Assembly (NCBI RefSeq): GCF_036588685.1
Contig: NC_086384.1
Span: 56,276,945-56,340,944 of the forward strand
Direction of reading: 5' to 3'
Length of the DNA stretch: 64,000 nucleotides
From: Mytilus trossulus
Taxonomy: Eukaryota; Mollusca; Bivalvia; Mytilida; Mytilidae
The notes below the pieces were generated by a model that saw only the letters and a list, made by a program, of their open reading frames with translations, was not told where the DNA came from and made no database searches. The position numbers and the translations under genes are program-made. Below, one piece after another: positions 1 to 12,314 of this stretch. Every line of letters begins with the position of its first letter. The stretch's first letter is position 1.

Positions 1-216
1 CATCGAACAAGTTGAGATATATGTATAAACACCTTAAGGTGTTGACAGATTGTTTCTGACTGTTTCTTATTTATTTCTTGAATAAACTCCAGTAGTACAT
101 TGTGTACTAATATTGCTTTTTTCAAAGATAATATTGTAATGATTTGGGTAAAAAATCCCTCTAAACTATTGAAAGTTAGATAACTATTCACATACATGAA
201 AATGTTTATTTTTTAG

Positions 217-299
217 GTACAGATGCCCTTAAAGTTTTTGATGAAGTAAAGAGCAAGATACTGTCCCATCTGGCAGCAATACTGTATGACACTGTATGA
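217..299 (+). CDS. Candidate coding exon (plus-strand gene, 3' part)
   Basis: A pyrimidine-rich acceptor (TTTATTTTTTAG) ends at 216. The following 26 codons are open, starting in phase after GT, and read TDALKVFDEVKSKILSHLAA and a few more residues before a TGA at 297-299. The composition looks like real protein, with an amphipathic helix. The end is ambiguous: ACT|GTATGA occurs twice, so a donor near 281 or 293 could join it to a downstream exon (for example the one at 2699). I do not recognise the family. It is too short for certainty and rests on splice-site pattern and open frame only. Confidence 0.33.
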
Positions 300-439
300 C
301 CAATTCACAGACAATTTGACAAAGAATAACAATAGAACACCAACAATTCACATATGAGACGATGTTTTATGGTAAACCACATACTGTGTAGGATTTAATA
401 TTGTCTCCCATGAAATGATATCCACAGGACTTTATTTCA

Positions 440-1270
440 TAGTATATTTCATGGACAAAATTTACTTATTTAAATGTGTCCTGGACAAAATTTCCTATGA
501 AAATATGTCCTCATGAATGAAAAATGCTATGAACATGGACATTATTTAATACTATAATTTTGTACAGGTGGACACTATTTTCAGGACATTATGTCCATCA
601 GGACATTTTTTTGGTATGATCAAAATATTAAATGATGTCCATTGCCTTGTTATTACTAGTCGTTTTTTAACCAATAATTGCGAACTTTAATACATTGTAA
701 CCTTGACAGAGAGTTGTCTCATTGGCACTCACAATTATCTTTGTTGCTGAAAAATGCTGTATACTTAGGGGACAGCATTCCATGGCAATGGACAGTGTTT
801 AATACCAAAATTCTATAATTTCTATTGCCTTCTTCTCATAATAAATATAGTAAAGTTCTTCACATTTGATGTTATACTTTACACTCTTCTTCCTTTTTGT
901 TCTTCTTTCATTGTCATTATCGTTAGCTTGGTATTTCTTAAAACTTTAAGTTCTCTCTATTCACTTCCATCCTTATTTTTTTGTTAACATTTGTATATTA
1001 ATCAATGTCAATCAATCCTTTAGATTTTTATTAATATTCAAGTGTAATAAAACTTGTTAATGACCTTTGTATTACTTCCCTTGGAGGTCACGATTTAATA
1101 GCCACTTCTATGACAACTTACTATTTCATAACTTTTGCAGTTAAAATCTGTCCACTTGAGGGACAATATTTCATGGCAATGGACATTATTAAATACCAAA
1201 AATCTATGAAAAAATGTCCACATGGACACTTTTTCACAGGACACTTTTATGTCTTACAACTGTACAGAAA
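440..1270. repeat. Dispersed GGACA-rich repeat pieces
   Basis: Diverged copies of a sequence built around 'tggacattatttaatac' and 'gaaaatatgtcc' occur near 465-625, 770-830 and 1150-1255. They look like decayed copies of one dispersed repeat. The 60-codon ORF over the last copy is not convincing as a gene. Confidence 0.4.
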
Positions 1271-1339
1271 TTATTTAAATAATTTGAAATAAAGATATTA
1301 AGCAGAACTTTTAAAACTTTGTCGGGCTTAAAATGACAC

Positions 1340-1770
1340 AGAATTAACAACTATATGTCACCGTAAGCCTTCAACAAAGAACAAAACGAACACCACATAG
1401 GCAGCTATACAAATCCTCAAAACAAAAAATGTAAAACAATTCAAACGAGAAAAATAATGGCTTAATTTATGTAAAGAAATATATGTAACACAGTCACAGC
1501 AGCAAAAATCCACTACAGGTTCCTGACATGTGACAGGCACATTTGATTGTGAAGGGTTAAACTAGTTTGAAGGCACTAACCCTTCCCCTAACCTGGAAAA
1601 GTGGTTTAACAATACAACATAATAACACAGTTGAAAAAAAATTAACTCAGCTCATGGATACAAATAAAAATACATCTATCAAAAAACAGAAAGTTGACAT
1701 GGATGGGTACTTGTACATCCCAACAAAAAAATAGAAAAAAACCTGCCTAATTAATGTACAAAAAAATGAG
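1340..1770. repeat. SINE-like repeat copy, diverged (family B)
   Basis: It shares the motifs 'ggttcctgacatgtgacagg', 'gggttaaac' and 'ccttcccctaacctgg' with the better copies near 6.3, 38.3 and 39.1 kb. No coding content. The family is familiar from mussel sequence (memory, not checked). Confidence 0.45.
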
Positions 1771-2698
1771 TGAAAAACAAATGTTTACAGTTACTGACAG
1801 CTAGTTAGTTCAAAGCCAATAACAACTTATAAAAAGAATCATGCATCTTAGACTGATTTGTCAATCAATACACATGCATCATCTAATGGATTTAGTGAAC
1901 AGGTGTCATAATAAGAGAAAAACAAAAACTTGTGCAATGCCAAGATACAGGTATTGACAGATTGTAAGATCCATAAATCTGTATTTATTATTAGGTATAT
2001 AACTATAGTTCGATTTTCATTAAATAATAACAAATCAATATTATTTCCAATAAAAACAAAATTCAAAGACCTAATTACAGTTTTGATTTGGTAATTGTTT
2101 AAATGAGTTTATTTAAAGGATCAATAAGTTTACCTGCCGGATCATTTCTAAATTTCTGGGCTCCGAAAACAACATATGATCAACATATACATTTGTACTC
2201 ATATTTGTTTTTTTTTTCATATGATACAGACTTTATACATGTACAGGAACTTCTAAAGAGGTTTGAAAAGATAGAGATGTGGCATGATTACCAATGTGAC
2301 AACTAGTCACAATTGATTTGGGTAGAAGGGACAATAAGTAATGCCTTCAACCATGAGTAGTAAAAGACTAAATTAGAAAAAGTAATGACTAAGTTAATGA
2401 TAGAATGAATAGAAAAACAATTTTAATGGAAACAAACCACTGAATATTAGTCTCCTGGTTCCAGATTTGAGACAGACACATACACATTTTAATTGATTTA
2501 ACTTGTGAGCACTTAACCAAGAAATATTAACAATGTAACAAGAAATCTCCCCTTTGGCTTACATTCTTGCATAGAGTTTCCCATTGGAAACTGACTTATT
2601 TAATTCAAGAAATCCACATTTATTACTTTTTATTTTTCTCTTTATTTATCAACTTTAATTAATTTGCTATCATGTTATTGTTTCTTTGTTATTTTTAG

Positions 2699-2740
2699 GT
2701 GAATGGTTATAGTAATTTAGACAAGCAAAACATGCATTAA
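2699..2740 (+). CDS. Candidate short terminal exon
   Basis: A good acceptor (TTTCTTTGTTATTTTTAG) ends at 2698. Fourteen codons follow in phase 0, VNGYSNLDKQNMH then TAA. This phase is compatible with the exon at 217 if that exon ends at ACT|GTATGA. A 13-residue exon can easily arise by chance, so this is only a candidate 3' end of the plus-strand gene. Confidence 0.22.
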   Translation: MNGYSNLDKQNMH

Positions 2741-2854
2741 AGACTGTCAGTGTTGCTTGGATTTTCTCCATATGGTAATATCTATAATAAGTGTTAAATT
2801 CATACAAATGTTTTCATTGTCTATATGTGTTGGCTGATAGATGAATCATTTCAG

Positions 2855-3060
2855 TTAAGCTCATCTGACCCAAAGGGTCAAGTGAGCTTTTCTCATCACT
2901 TGAAGTCTGTCGTAATTGTCTGGTTACTTTTACAAAAATCTAATCTGAAACTACTGAGCCAAATATAACCAAACTGGTATACAATCATCATTCGGATATC
3001 TTGTCCAAGGACCTGGCATGCCAACCATCATAGTTGCCATGCATGGTTAAAAATTGAACA
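2855..3060. repeat. Dispersed mollusc-type repeat
   Basis: It begins with a small hairpin around 'tgacccaaagggtca', followed by 'gtgagcttttctcatcactt' and 'gaaactactgagccaaat'. I remember this arrangement from many bivalve intronic repeats. No ORF. Confidence 0.4.
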
Positions 3061-4099
3061 GAAGGGCAAATTCAGGTTATGTTTATTGTCTTAAAAATGG
3101 TAGAGAAATTTTGAAAATTTTAGTAATATTTAGGAGACATTTCACTTAAAGATTGATTTTTTTTAACCATTTGTTTTGGGTTTTTTAATTGCATTTTCCT
3201 TTTAAGGAGGCTCGAGGGTACAAATACATCAGCAAACATTGAAATTTTTTTTTTTCATTTCAAATTTTATTTATTACACTTTTAGTGTTACTTGATGATA
3301 TTGTACAAAAATCAACCCAAAAAAACCAATTTGTTTTGGCCCCAGATGACTTTTAAAATGTTTATATCATTGAAAATGCTCCAAATTATCTCCCCTTGGT
3401 GAAAAAATGTCATTTAAAAAAACAAAACTGAAATAACTTTTAACTCATCGGTGACCTTTATTTTTTATTATTGTTTTCAAATTAACTGTACTTATACTAA
3501 ACTATTGAAAAATTTAAGCGATTTCTGTTATTTCTTTCTTTTTTTCTTTTGATTTTACCTTTTTTTCTCCTATTACCGGGTAGTTCAACAGAAAAAAAGT
3601 ACCTTAACAGAAATACATGCTTCTTTCAAATGCAGATTATGAGCTTAAATAAACGGGGACCACATATTTTTATTTAAATTTTCTTTTAAGATTAGGATAG
3701 AGTTTATTTATAGAAAAGAATAGCGAAATCCTATATTTAAAAAAATAATTGATTCAGACCTGTGAGCCCCCTTTATATTATAATAAAAGCTATAATAGAA
3801 GAGAAGCGAAAGGTACCAATGAAAAATTTAAAAGACCAACAGACAACCAATATTGCATAAAACATGTAACACTAAAGCTGACCCTAATAAAAAAAAGAGG
3901 TGATCTAGAAGGGTAGGCAGATCCTGCTCCACATATGACACCTGTATAGATGTAATGAAAATTTAAATATGAAAAATGGTCTAGTTTCTGGTGTCAAAAT
4001 TTATGAAACTTGAAACTGTATTAAATGTTTCTCTTTGTTTTGGACAGAATTAGGTATGTGTTTATGTGAATCACTAACTTATGCAAGACAGGTCCTACA

Positions 4100-4780
4100 C
4101 CTGACCACCTCACATTTTTGTCGAGCCTTCGACTTTAGTCCAAAATGCAAGACTAAGCGATCCTACTTTCAAGCGTCGGCGGCGGCGTCCACAAAAATTC
4201 ACTCTGTGGTTAAAGTTTTTGAAAATTTAATAACTTTCTTAAACTATACTGGATTTCTACAAAACTTGCAGAGAAGCTTGTTTATGATCATAAGATAGTA
4301 TCCATAAAGAAATTTAGTAAAATTAAAATTCTATTTTTTCTGTATTTTATTTATAAATGATTTGCAAAAATAAAATTCCATTTATTCTGTGTTTTACCTA
4401 TAAATGGACTTAGTTTTTCTGCGGGGAAACATTACATTCACTCTGTGGTTAAATTTTTTGAAATTTTAATAACTTTCTTTAACTATCCTGGGTTTGTACC
4501 AGTGTATCTGTATTTTACCTATAAATGGACTTAGTTTTTCTTCCAGTTAACATTACATACAGTCTGCAGTTACAGTTTTTAAAACATTAATTCGATTAAT
4601 AAACTATCCTGAAATTTTTACCAAACTTGGACAATAGCTTCTTACAATCAAAAGATAGTATCAAGAGGAATATTTTTTTTCCTCATTTTTGTTGAACCTG
4701 GGAGTTACAGCAAAAGTAGGCGAGACACTGGGTTCCGCGGAACCCTTACACATTTTTTTAGTTTCTTTGTTCATTTCATA
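4100..4780. repeat. Dispersed repeat with internal tandem blocks
   Basis: It starts at 'tttttgtcgagccttcgact' and ends at 'actgggttccgcggaaccc' (4729-4747, containing the palindrome GGGTTCCGCGGAACCC). Three diverged internal blocks each contain 'ctctgtggttaaa' or 'gtctgcagttac' followed by 'taactttctt' and 'ctataaatggacttag', at roughly 4200, 4440 and 4560. It resembles dispersed repeats of bivalve introns. The 87-codon ORF inside it is not convincing. Confidence 0.45.
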
Positions 4781-5269
4781 AGTATAAGGACACCATGAAA
4801 CTAAATATCAAACAAAGTAAAAAATATCTTGTCATCTGGTCACCGCGATATAGCCTTTCTGTGCTAATACGGCGTAAAGCAACAAACAATCAAGCTTGTC
4901 ATCCGGTGGGTTTTTGGTGCATCACATATAATATCTGTTATCCCTCTTAAAAGCAAGTTTCTAACCTTGACAATATTCTTCTTCACAAAATAAATTAAAA
5001 ACTACAGCAATCAAAAAATATTTTTGAAATTTTACAGATTTTTAAATTCCTACTTTGACAAATATATTCTAAGTCTTGTACGAGACAACACTATTTTTAA
5101 CATTTGACCTTTGTTTTTAATTTTGTTGAAGCATAACATTTTAATTATCACATATATCCTGAAATTGTAATACAATGATATCATACATATTAAAGTTTTA
5201 TTTTGATATGAAAGTATAATGCATAATACAACCACCCACATATTTTTTTTCTTAAATACATAATTTTTT

Positions 5270-5375
5270 TTAATAACCTTCCCTGGAGGGGGCATAATAT
5301 TTTCTGGAACAGCCTTTATATGTTTTCTTGGGGGACGGGACATAGTATTTTCTAGAGCAGCCCTTTATGTTTTTA
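5270..5375. repeat. Two-copy ~58-bp tandem repeat
   Basis: The block 'ataatattttctggaacagcc' followed by 'tttatatgtttt' recurs as 'atagtattttctagagcagcc' followed by 'tttatgttttt' about 58 bp later. Noncoding; it makes a spurious minus-strand ORF. Confidence 0.5.
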
Positions 5376-5479
5376 TATAAAAAAAAATCTATTTCAAGTT
5401 GATATTAAAACACAAAAAACCCTGTGATAGAATCTATATTACTCCAATCCAGGTTTTACCCTTGTGCTATGTGTATGGT

Positions 5480-5830
5480 ACAGACAAACGTATCAAAAAG
5501 AAAAGATGTGGTGTTAAGTTTGCCAATGAGACAATTCTCCACCAGAGACCTAATGATGTAGATGTTAATGATAAACCACACATTGAAATGCCTACCTGTT
5601 TATTCTGGATATGACATGACATTTCATTATTGGAACGAAAACAAATGTTAAGTTAAGTATGACGTCCATTATCACTGAACTAGTAAATATTTTTGTTTAA
5701 GAAACAGCTATTAAGAGCACGCTTCAGGTTGTGGGATTTTCTTGTTGTATTGAAGATCCATTGGTGGCCTTTGGCTGCTTTCTGCTCTTTGGTCAGGTTG
5801 TTGTTACTTTAAAAAAATCCCCATTTTCAA
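5480..5830. repeat. SINE-like repeat piece (family B tail)
   Basis: Contains 'attatcactgaactagtaa', 'ttgaagatccattggtggcc' and 'tctttggtcaggttgttgtt', in the same order as in copies near 38.4-38.6 and 39.2-39.3 kb. This is the 3' half of the family. Confidence 0.5.
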
Positions 5831-6299
5831 TTTTACATTTTACTATCTGTATAGGTAACATTATTTTTGTATACTCTTCATAGATAAGTTTTTGCAAATT
5901 TAACTTTCTATTGCAGATGGATTCTATAGTCAGAGGGGAGATGTGAAAAAATCTTTATTAAAGTCAAGTTACATTAAATGGGCTATGTCACAGATTTCAG
6001 TCAAATTTTGCATATATAGAACTCTGGCTCTAGTGGAAACCGAAAAAGTTATGCATTTATCTCATTTATCATTTGAAATATTTACTGATTGAAATCTTTC
6101 AATATGAGTGAACATTTGTATAGAAAGCCCTTAAAATCGGCAAAAATCATCCAAAATCTGTCTTAAAATTCATCAAATCTCTAATTCTTCTCCATAGATT
6201 TTTTTTTTAAAACTATATGACGTTGATACATAAATTTCAGTTTTGATGTTGCAAAACAAATATAAATAAGGTCACGGAACAAAAAAACAAATACCGGTA

Positions 6300-6440
6300 T
6301 GTAACACATAAACAAATGACAACCACTGAATTACAGGCACCTGACTTGGGACAGGCAACTACAAAGAGAATGTGGAGGGGTTAAACATGTTAGCAGAATT
6401 CAAACCCTCCCCTAATCTGGGACAGTGGTGTAATAGTCCA
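6300..6440. repeat. SINE-like repeat piece (family B head)
   Basis: Contains 'cacctgacttgggacaggc', 'gaatgtggaggggttaaac' and 'accctcccctaatctgg', matching the head of the family B copies in the inverted-repeat arms and near 40.9 kb. Confidence 0.5.
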
Positions 6441-6455
6441 TTTACTGTTCCTTGA

Positions 6456-6552
6456 CCTTAAATTAGATTGATAATTCAAATTGAAAACTCAATTTTAGCA
6501 CTGACCTTAAAATAGATTGATAATTCAAATTGAAAAACTCAATTTTAGCACT
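6456..6552. repeat. Two-copy ~49-bp direct repeat
   Basis: Two adjacent copies of 'tagattgataattcaaattg' followed by 'aaaactcaattttagcac'. They differ by one or two bases, so the duplication is recent. Noncoding. Confidence 0.75.
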
Positions 6553-6621
6553 AACAGGTTGTTTTGCATTTTATTTATTAAAAATGTTATAATAGCCATG
6601 AAACAATGATTTTATTTTCAG

Positions 6622-6674
6622 GTCATTTAAGAAGAAAATTGATAGAGGAAAGATACAGATATGCAAGAATTTAA
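6622..6674 (+). CDS. Candidate terminal exon (alternative 3' end)
   Basis: The acceptor TGATTTTATTTTCAG ends at 6621. Reading after the first two bases gives HLRRKLIEERYRYARI then TAA, a basic, helix-like tail. Another good acceptor ends at 5916 (TTTCTATTGCAG), also followed by a moderately long open frame, so several alternative 3' exons are possible. Evidence is limited to splice signal and composition. No family recognised. Confidence 0.22.
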
Positions 6675-6824
6675 TATTTGAAATGCACTTAATATTTCTT
6701 TTGTATATGACCATTAAATTTTGGCAGTCATTGTTATCTCTGCTATACAAACAAATATATCTTGTAAAATTTATTCATAAGAGGAAGCTTTAATAACAAA
6801 TATCTAACCACTTTAGATATTGTT

Positions 6825-7080
6825 TATGCCCCAACTACAATAGTAGAGGGGCATTATGTTTTCTGGTCTATGTGTCCATTCGTCCGCCCCTTTGTCCGTC
6901 TGTCCCTCTCCAGGTGAAAGTTTTTGGTCAAGGTATTTTTTTATGAAGTTGAAGTGAAATCAACTTAGAACACATATTCCCTATGATATTATCTTTCTAA
7001 CTTTAATGCCAAATTAGATTTTTGATCCCATTTCACTGTCCACTGAACATAAAATAATAGTGTGAGTGGGGCATCCTTGT
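6825..7080. repeat. Dispersed repeat with CCGTCTGTCC motif
   Basis: Contains 'tgccccaactacaatagtag', 'aggggcattatgttttctgg' and 'cgtccgcccctttgtccgtc'. This is a common bivalve dispersed-repeat pattern (memory). No coding sequence seen. Confidence 0.4.
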
Positions 7081-7563
7081 ACTTAATGGACACATTCATG
7101 TTTGCCAATTTTTTAATTAGTCTAAAACAAATCTAATTTTTTTATTCTGTGGGATTCAAAAGATTTTGTCATTTGTGATAATTATTTATTTTGAAGTCTG
7201 AGAACATTTCATACAAATTTCAAATTCTAAATAAGACATCTATACAGCACATACTCCATCATAAATTGTGTTAATGATAATGTTGACTATATATCATTTT
7301 TATTAAAGAAAAAAAATAATGTATCGCTTATTATGTGCATTCCTATGACTATCCATACTCTTGACTTACTTAATATTCATGTGTTTACATTAATTACATA
7401 TATTTAAGTAAAACATTTCAATGTATGTCTTCGTAACAATATCACAGGTATGAAATGTTTTTTTGTTTTTTTTTTAGCTGTATATTCTCTGTGAGGGTTA
7501 TTCCATTAAAATGTATCAGGGAGGGAAGTTAAATTATTGAACTTGGGTCATGGGTCTTAATTA

Positions 7564-8025
7564 TACCCCCGCTTTCCTTTTAAAAAAAAGGGGGGTATAC
7601 TGTTTTACCTCTGTCTGTCAGTCCGTCCGTCCTTCTGTCCCTTGAATATTTTTCGTCGCATTTTTCTCAGGAACTACAATACAAGGATTTCTGAAATTTA
7701 ATTTCAGGGTTTATATAAGTCAGCTATACCGTGTGATGCGTTTTCAGATTGATCACTTGACAATTTCCTGTTTACCTAACACTTGTATGATTTGACACAT
7801 GATAGCCAAGTTGAAAATTTTCGTCACATTTTTCTCAGGAACTACAATACAAGGATTTCTGAAATTTGATTTCAGTGTTTATCTAAGTCAGCTATACCGT
7901 GTGATGCGTTTTCAGATTCATCACTCGACAACTCCCTGTTTACCGAACACTTGCATATTTTAACACTATTAATATTATCCACTTGTGGCGGGGATATCAT
8001 CAGTGAGCAGTAGCTCGCATTTTCA
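7564..8025. repeat. Dispersed repeat with internal ~165-bp duplication
   Basis: Starts in a hairpin-like 'tacccccgctttccttttaa' / 'aaaaggggggtata'. The segment from 'tttttctcaggaactacaat' to 'gtgtgatgcgttttcagatt' occurs twice, near 7660 and 7830. It ends around 'ggcggggatatcatcagtga'. Copy-paste structure typical of a nonautonomous element; noncoding. Confidence 0.5.
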
Positions 8026-8236
8026 CTAGTTCAGTATGCATCTTTTATCATTATGTAGAATTATCTAAAATATTGTTCTTAATTGTAGGGATATTTTGAA
8101 AGTCCCTACCTACTCTCAGTTCAATGGAAAAAAAAACTTTCTTTGCTTTTTATCATAGATGCAATAAGAACATTAACTGAATGTTTTATTATTTGTAATG
8201 TTTGTGACTCATGTTGTTTGAAATGACATTGAATGA

Positions 8237-8242
8237 AATAAA
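8237..8242 (+). terminator. Candidate poly(A) signal of plus-strand gene
   Basis: AATAAA lies in 'gaatgaaataaagtttgtac', followed within about 15 bp by an A run. The sequence context looks like the end of a 3' UTR. It is placed downstream of the plus-strand candidate terminal exons and just before the minisatellite block. Confidence 0.3.
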
Positions 8243-8660
8243 GTTTGTACCAAAAAATATTATTACTACTTTGAACCCAGAATTATATGCAAGTTATTAG
8301 GCTCTTAGTTAGACAGTCAAAGGGGACTATAGGTTTGCACACTTTTTGTCTGTGTATCATATTAAGTTGGTGTATTAAATGATTACAAATCAGTCTGATA
8401 GCTACATGAACTTGACCACATTTTTTTTTCTGGGACGTTGTAAGCAGCAAGTCAACAGTATTTGATGTATGGATGTATGGAATGATTATTCCATTACAGG
8501 CAGGCTGTACATTATGGTTTACCTGACATTGACCTCTTTTTTTATGGTTTTATTGGTCAATGATTAATTTTCATACTAGCCAGCAATTCAGTTTCTCAGA
8601 TGTTATCAACTTTCAGATCTGGTGTGTGGAACTATTGTTTGTTGTAAATGACCTTGATCA

Positions 8661-9365
8661 AACCGAGATCGTGGATTTAAGCAAGTATTGATAATCTGAC
8701 CTTCAAAAATGAACAATGGTTACAAAGATACAACTCTCCAACAAATCATGCATTTAAGCAATTATGGGTAATCTGACCTTCAACAATAAACAATTGTTAC
8801 AATAAGACAACCATCCAACAGTGATCATGAATTTAAGCAACTATTGGTAATCTGACCTTCAACAATAAACAATCGTTACAATAAGAAAGCTATCCAACAG
8901 AGATCATGAATTTTATCGTTAAGGGTAATTTGACCTTTAACAATAAACAAATCGTTACAATAAGACAACTCTCAAACAGTTATCATTGATTTACGCAATT
9001 ATGGGTAATCTGACCTTCAACAATAAACAATCGTTACAATAAGACAACTCTCCAATAGTGATCATGGATTTAAGCAATTATGGGTAATCTGACCTTCAAC
9101 AATAAACAATCGTTTCAATAAGACAACTCTCCAATAGTGATCATGGATTTAAGCAATTATGGGTAATCTGACCTTCAACAATAAACAATCGTTACAATAA
9201 GACAACTCTCCAATAGTGATCATGGATTTAAGAAATTATGGGTAATCTGACCTTCAACAATAAACAATCGTTACAATAAGACAACTCTCCAATAATGATC
9301 ATGTATTTAAGCAATAATGGGTAATCTGACCTTCAACAATAAACAATCGTTTTTACAATAAGACA
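8661..9365. repeat. 79-bp minisatellite, about 9 units
   Basis: The block 'gtaatctgaccttcaacaat' recurs at about 8691, 8768, 8847, 8925, 9005, 9084, 9163, 9242 and 9321, a spacing of 77-80 bp. Units also share 'caatcgttacaataagacaa' and 'gtgatcatggatttaag'. The first units are diverged and units 5-8 are almost identical, which fits homogenisation from the middle. Noncoding in all frames. Confidence 0.93.
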
Positions 9366-12055
9366 ACCCATTGAATAACTCTGTTTAATTGGTGTATGCA
9401 TGTTGTATAAGGTATATATCCACCAAATAATTATGTTTCATTGGTGTATGCTATATACAAATCGACTAACGTTGTCTCATTGGTGTACGAACAATGTAGA
9501 AGTTTTAGACCCATCGAATAACTGTCTCATTGGTGTTTTACCGTTGTATAGGATTTAAACCCATGGACTAGCTTTGTCTCATTGGTGAATAAACATAAAT
9601 AGGGTAAATATCCATCGAATTACTCTGTCTCATTGATGTATGACAGTTGTTTAAGGTATATATCAACCGGCTCATTATGTTTCATTGGTGTATGAACATT
9701 GTATAGGGTATATACCCATCGGATAACTTTGTCTTATTGGTGAATGAACGTTTTATAGGGTCCATAACCATCGAAAAGTGAATGAACGTTATATAGGGTC
9801 CATACTCATCGATTAAATTCTGTCTCATTAGTGTATAAACGTTATATAGGGTCCATACCCATCGAATAACTCTGTCTCATTAATGCATGAACGTTATATA
9901 GGGTTCATACCCATCGAAAAACTCTGTCTCTTTAGTGTATCAACGTTATATAGGCGTCATACCCATCGAATAACTCTGTCTCATCAATGTATGAACGTTA
10001 TATAGGTTCATACCAATCGAATAACTCTGTCTCATTAATGTATGAACGTTATATAGGGTTCATACCCATCGAATAACTCTGTCTCATCAATGTATGAACG
10101 TTATATAGGTTCATACCCATCGAATAACTCTGTCTAATCAGTTTATGAACGTTATATAGGGTTCATACCCATCGAAAAACTCTGTATCAATAGTGTGTGC
10201 ACGTTATATAGGGTTCATACCCATCGAATAACTCTGTCTCGTCAGTGTATGAACATGATATAGGGTCCATACCCATCGAAACACTTTGTATCATTAGTGT
10301 ATGAACGTTTTATAGGGTTCATACCCATCGAAAAACTCTGTCTCATCAGTGTATGAACGTTATACTAGTATAGGGTTCATACCCATCGAAAAACTCGTGT
10401 CTTATTAGTGTATAAACGTTATATAGGGTCCATACCCATCGAAAAACTTTCTATCATTAGTGTATGAACGTTTTATAGCCGGGTCCATTTCCATCGACAA
10501 AATCTGTCATATCAGTGTATTAACATTAAATATGGTTCATACCCATCGAAAAACTCTGTCTCATCAGTGATTGAACATTATATAGGGGTCATACCCATCG
10601 CAAAACTTTGTATTATTAGTGTATGAACTTTATATAGGGTTCATACCCATCGAAAAACTCTTTCTCATTAGTGTGTGCACGTTATATAGGGTTCATACCC
10701 ATCGAAAAACTCTTTCTCTATAGTGTGTGCACGTTATATAGGGTTCATACCCATCGAATAACTCTGTTTCATTAGTGTATGAACGTTATATAGGGTTCAT
10801 ACCCATCGAAAAACTCTGTCTCATTAGTGTGTTCACGTTATATAGGGTCAATACCCATCGAATAACTCTGTCTCATCAGTGTATGAACGTTATATAGGGT
10901 CCATACCTATCGACAAAATCTGTCTAATTAGTGTACAAACGTTATGCAGGGTCCATACCCATCGAAAAACTTTGTATCATTAGTGTATGAACGTTTTATA
11001 GGGTCCATATCCATCGACAAAATCTGTCATATCAGTGTATGAACGTTATATAGGGTTCATACCCATCGAAAAACTCTGTCTTATAAGTGTATAAACGTTA
11101 TATAGGGTCCATACCTATCGAAAAACTTTGTATCATTAGTGTATGAACGTTTTATAGGGTTCATACCCATCGACAAAATCTGTCTCATCAGTGTATGACC
11201 GTTATATAGGGTTCATACCCATCAAATAACTCTGTCTCATCAGTGATTGAACATTATATAGGGGTCATACCCATCGCAAAACTCTGTCTCACCAGTGTAT
11301 GAACGTTATATAGGGTCCATACCCATCGAAAAACTTTGTATCATTAATGTATGAACGTTTTATAGGGTTCATAACCATCGACAAAATCTGTCTTATCAGT
11401 GATTGAACATTATATATGGTTCATACCCATCGAAAAACTCTGTCTCACCAGTGTATGAACGTTATATAGGGTCCATACCCATCGAAAAACTTTGTATCAT
11501 TAGTGTATGAACGTTTTATAGGGTTCATACCCATCGACAAAATCTGTCTCATCAGTGTATGACCGTTATATAGGGTTGATACCCATCAAATAACTCTGTC
11601 TTATCAGTGATTGAACATTATATAGGGGTCATACCCATCGCAAAATTTTGTATCATTAGTGTATGAACTTTATATAGGGTTCATACCAATCGAAAAACTC
11701 TTTCTCATTAGTATGTGCACGTTATATAGGGTTCATACCCATCGAAAAACTCTTTCTCTATAGTGTGTGCACGTTATATAGGGTTCATACCCAACCCATA
11801 ACTTTGTTTCATTAGTGTATGAACGTTAAATAGGGATCATACCCATCGAAAAACTCTGTCTCATATGAACGTTATATAGGGTTCATACCCATCGAATAAC
11901 TCTGTCTCATTAGTGTATGAACGTTATATAGGGTCCATACCCATCGAAAAACTTTGTATCATTAGTGTATGAACTTTATATAGGGTTCATACCCATCGAA
12001 TAACTCTGTCTCATCAGTGTATGAACGTTATATAGGGTCCATACCTATCATGTGT
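9366..12055. repeat. 52-bp minisatellite, about 50 units, with higher-order structure
   Basis: The unit is roughly 'tatgaacgttatatagggtt' then 'catacccatcgaaaaactc' then 'tgtctcattagtg', 52 bp. The left edge (9.37-9.8 kb) is diverged and the core is homogeneous. Distinctive variant units (TTTCTCTATAGTGTGTGCAC and its neighbours) recur 1,040 bp apart, at 10,621 and 11,661. That is exactly 20 units, so a higher-order repeat is present. No coding potential. Confidence 0.95.
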
Positions 12056-12314
12056 GAACGTTGTTATAGTGTTTATGTATTTTGTATAACTGTGTCTCAT
12101 TGGTTTTTTTATCGTTGTAGGGTCTACATATCCATCTTATAACTCTGTCTCATGTTTGTTTTACGTCCAGTGACAAATATTTCATTCATGTTCAGGACGA
12201 GATCATATTATCGATGAATACAATAGTTAGGTTATTCAACCGCTAGTCTCTGTCCGTTCAATAAACGATTTAAATCCAGTGGCAAATATTCCAATCATGC
12301 ATATAAACTGTGTT

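Noticed and set aside
5917-6091. Plus-strand exon after TTTCTATTGCAG
   Set aside because: Good acceptor and a moderately long open frame, but the downstream sequence looks noncoding and no donor or partner exon could be fixed.
9366-12055. CRISPR-like regular repeats
   Set aside because: Units are contiguous 52-bp tandem copies with no unique spacers, in eukaryotic DNA. It is a minisatellite.
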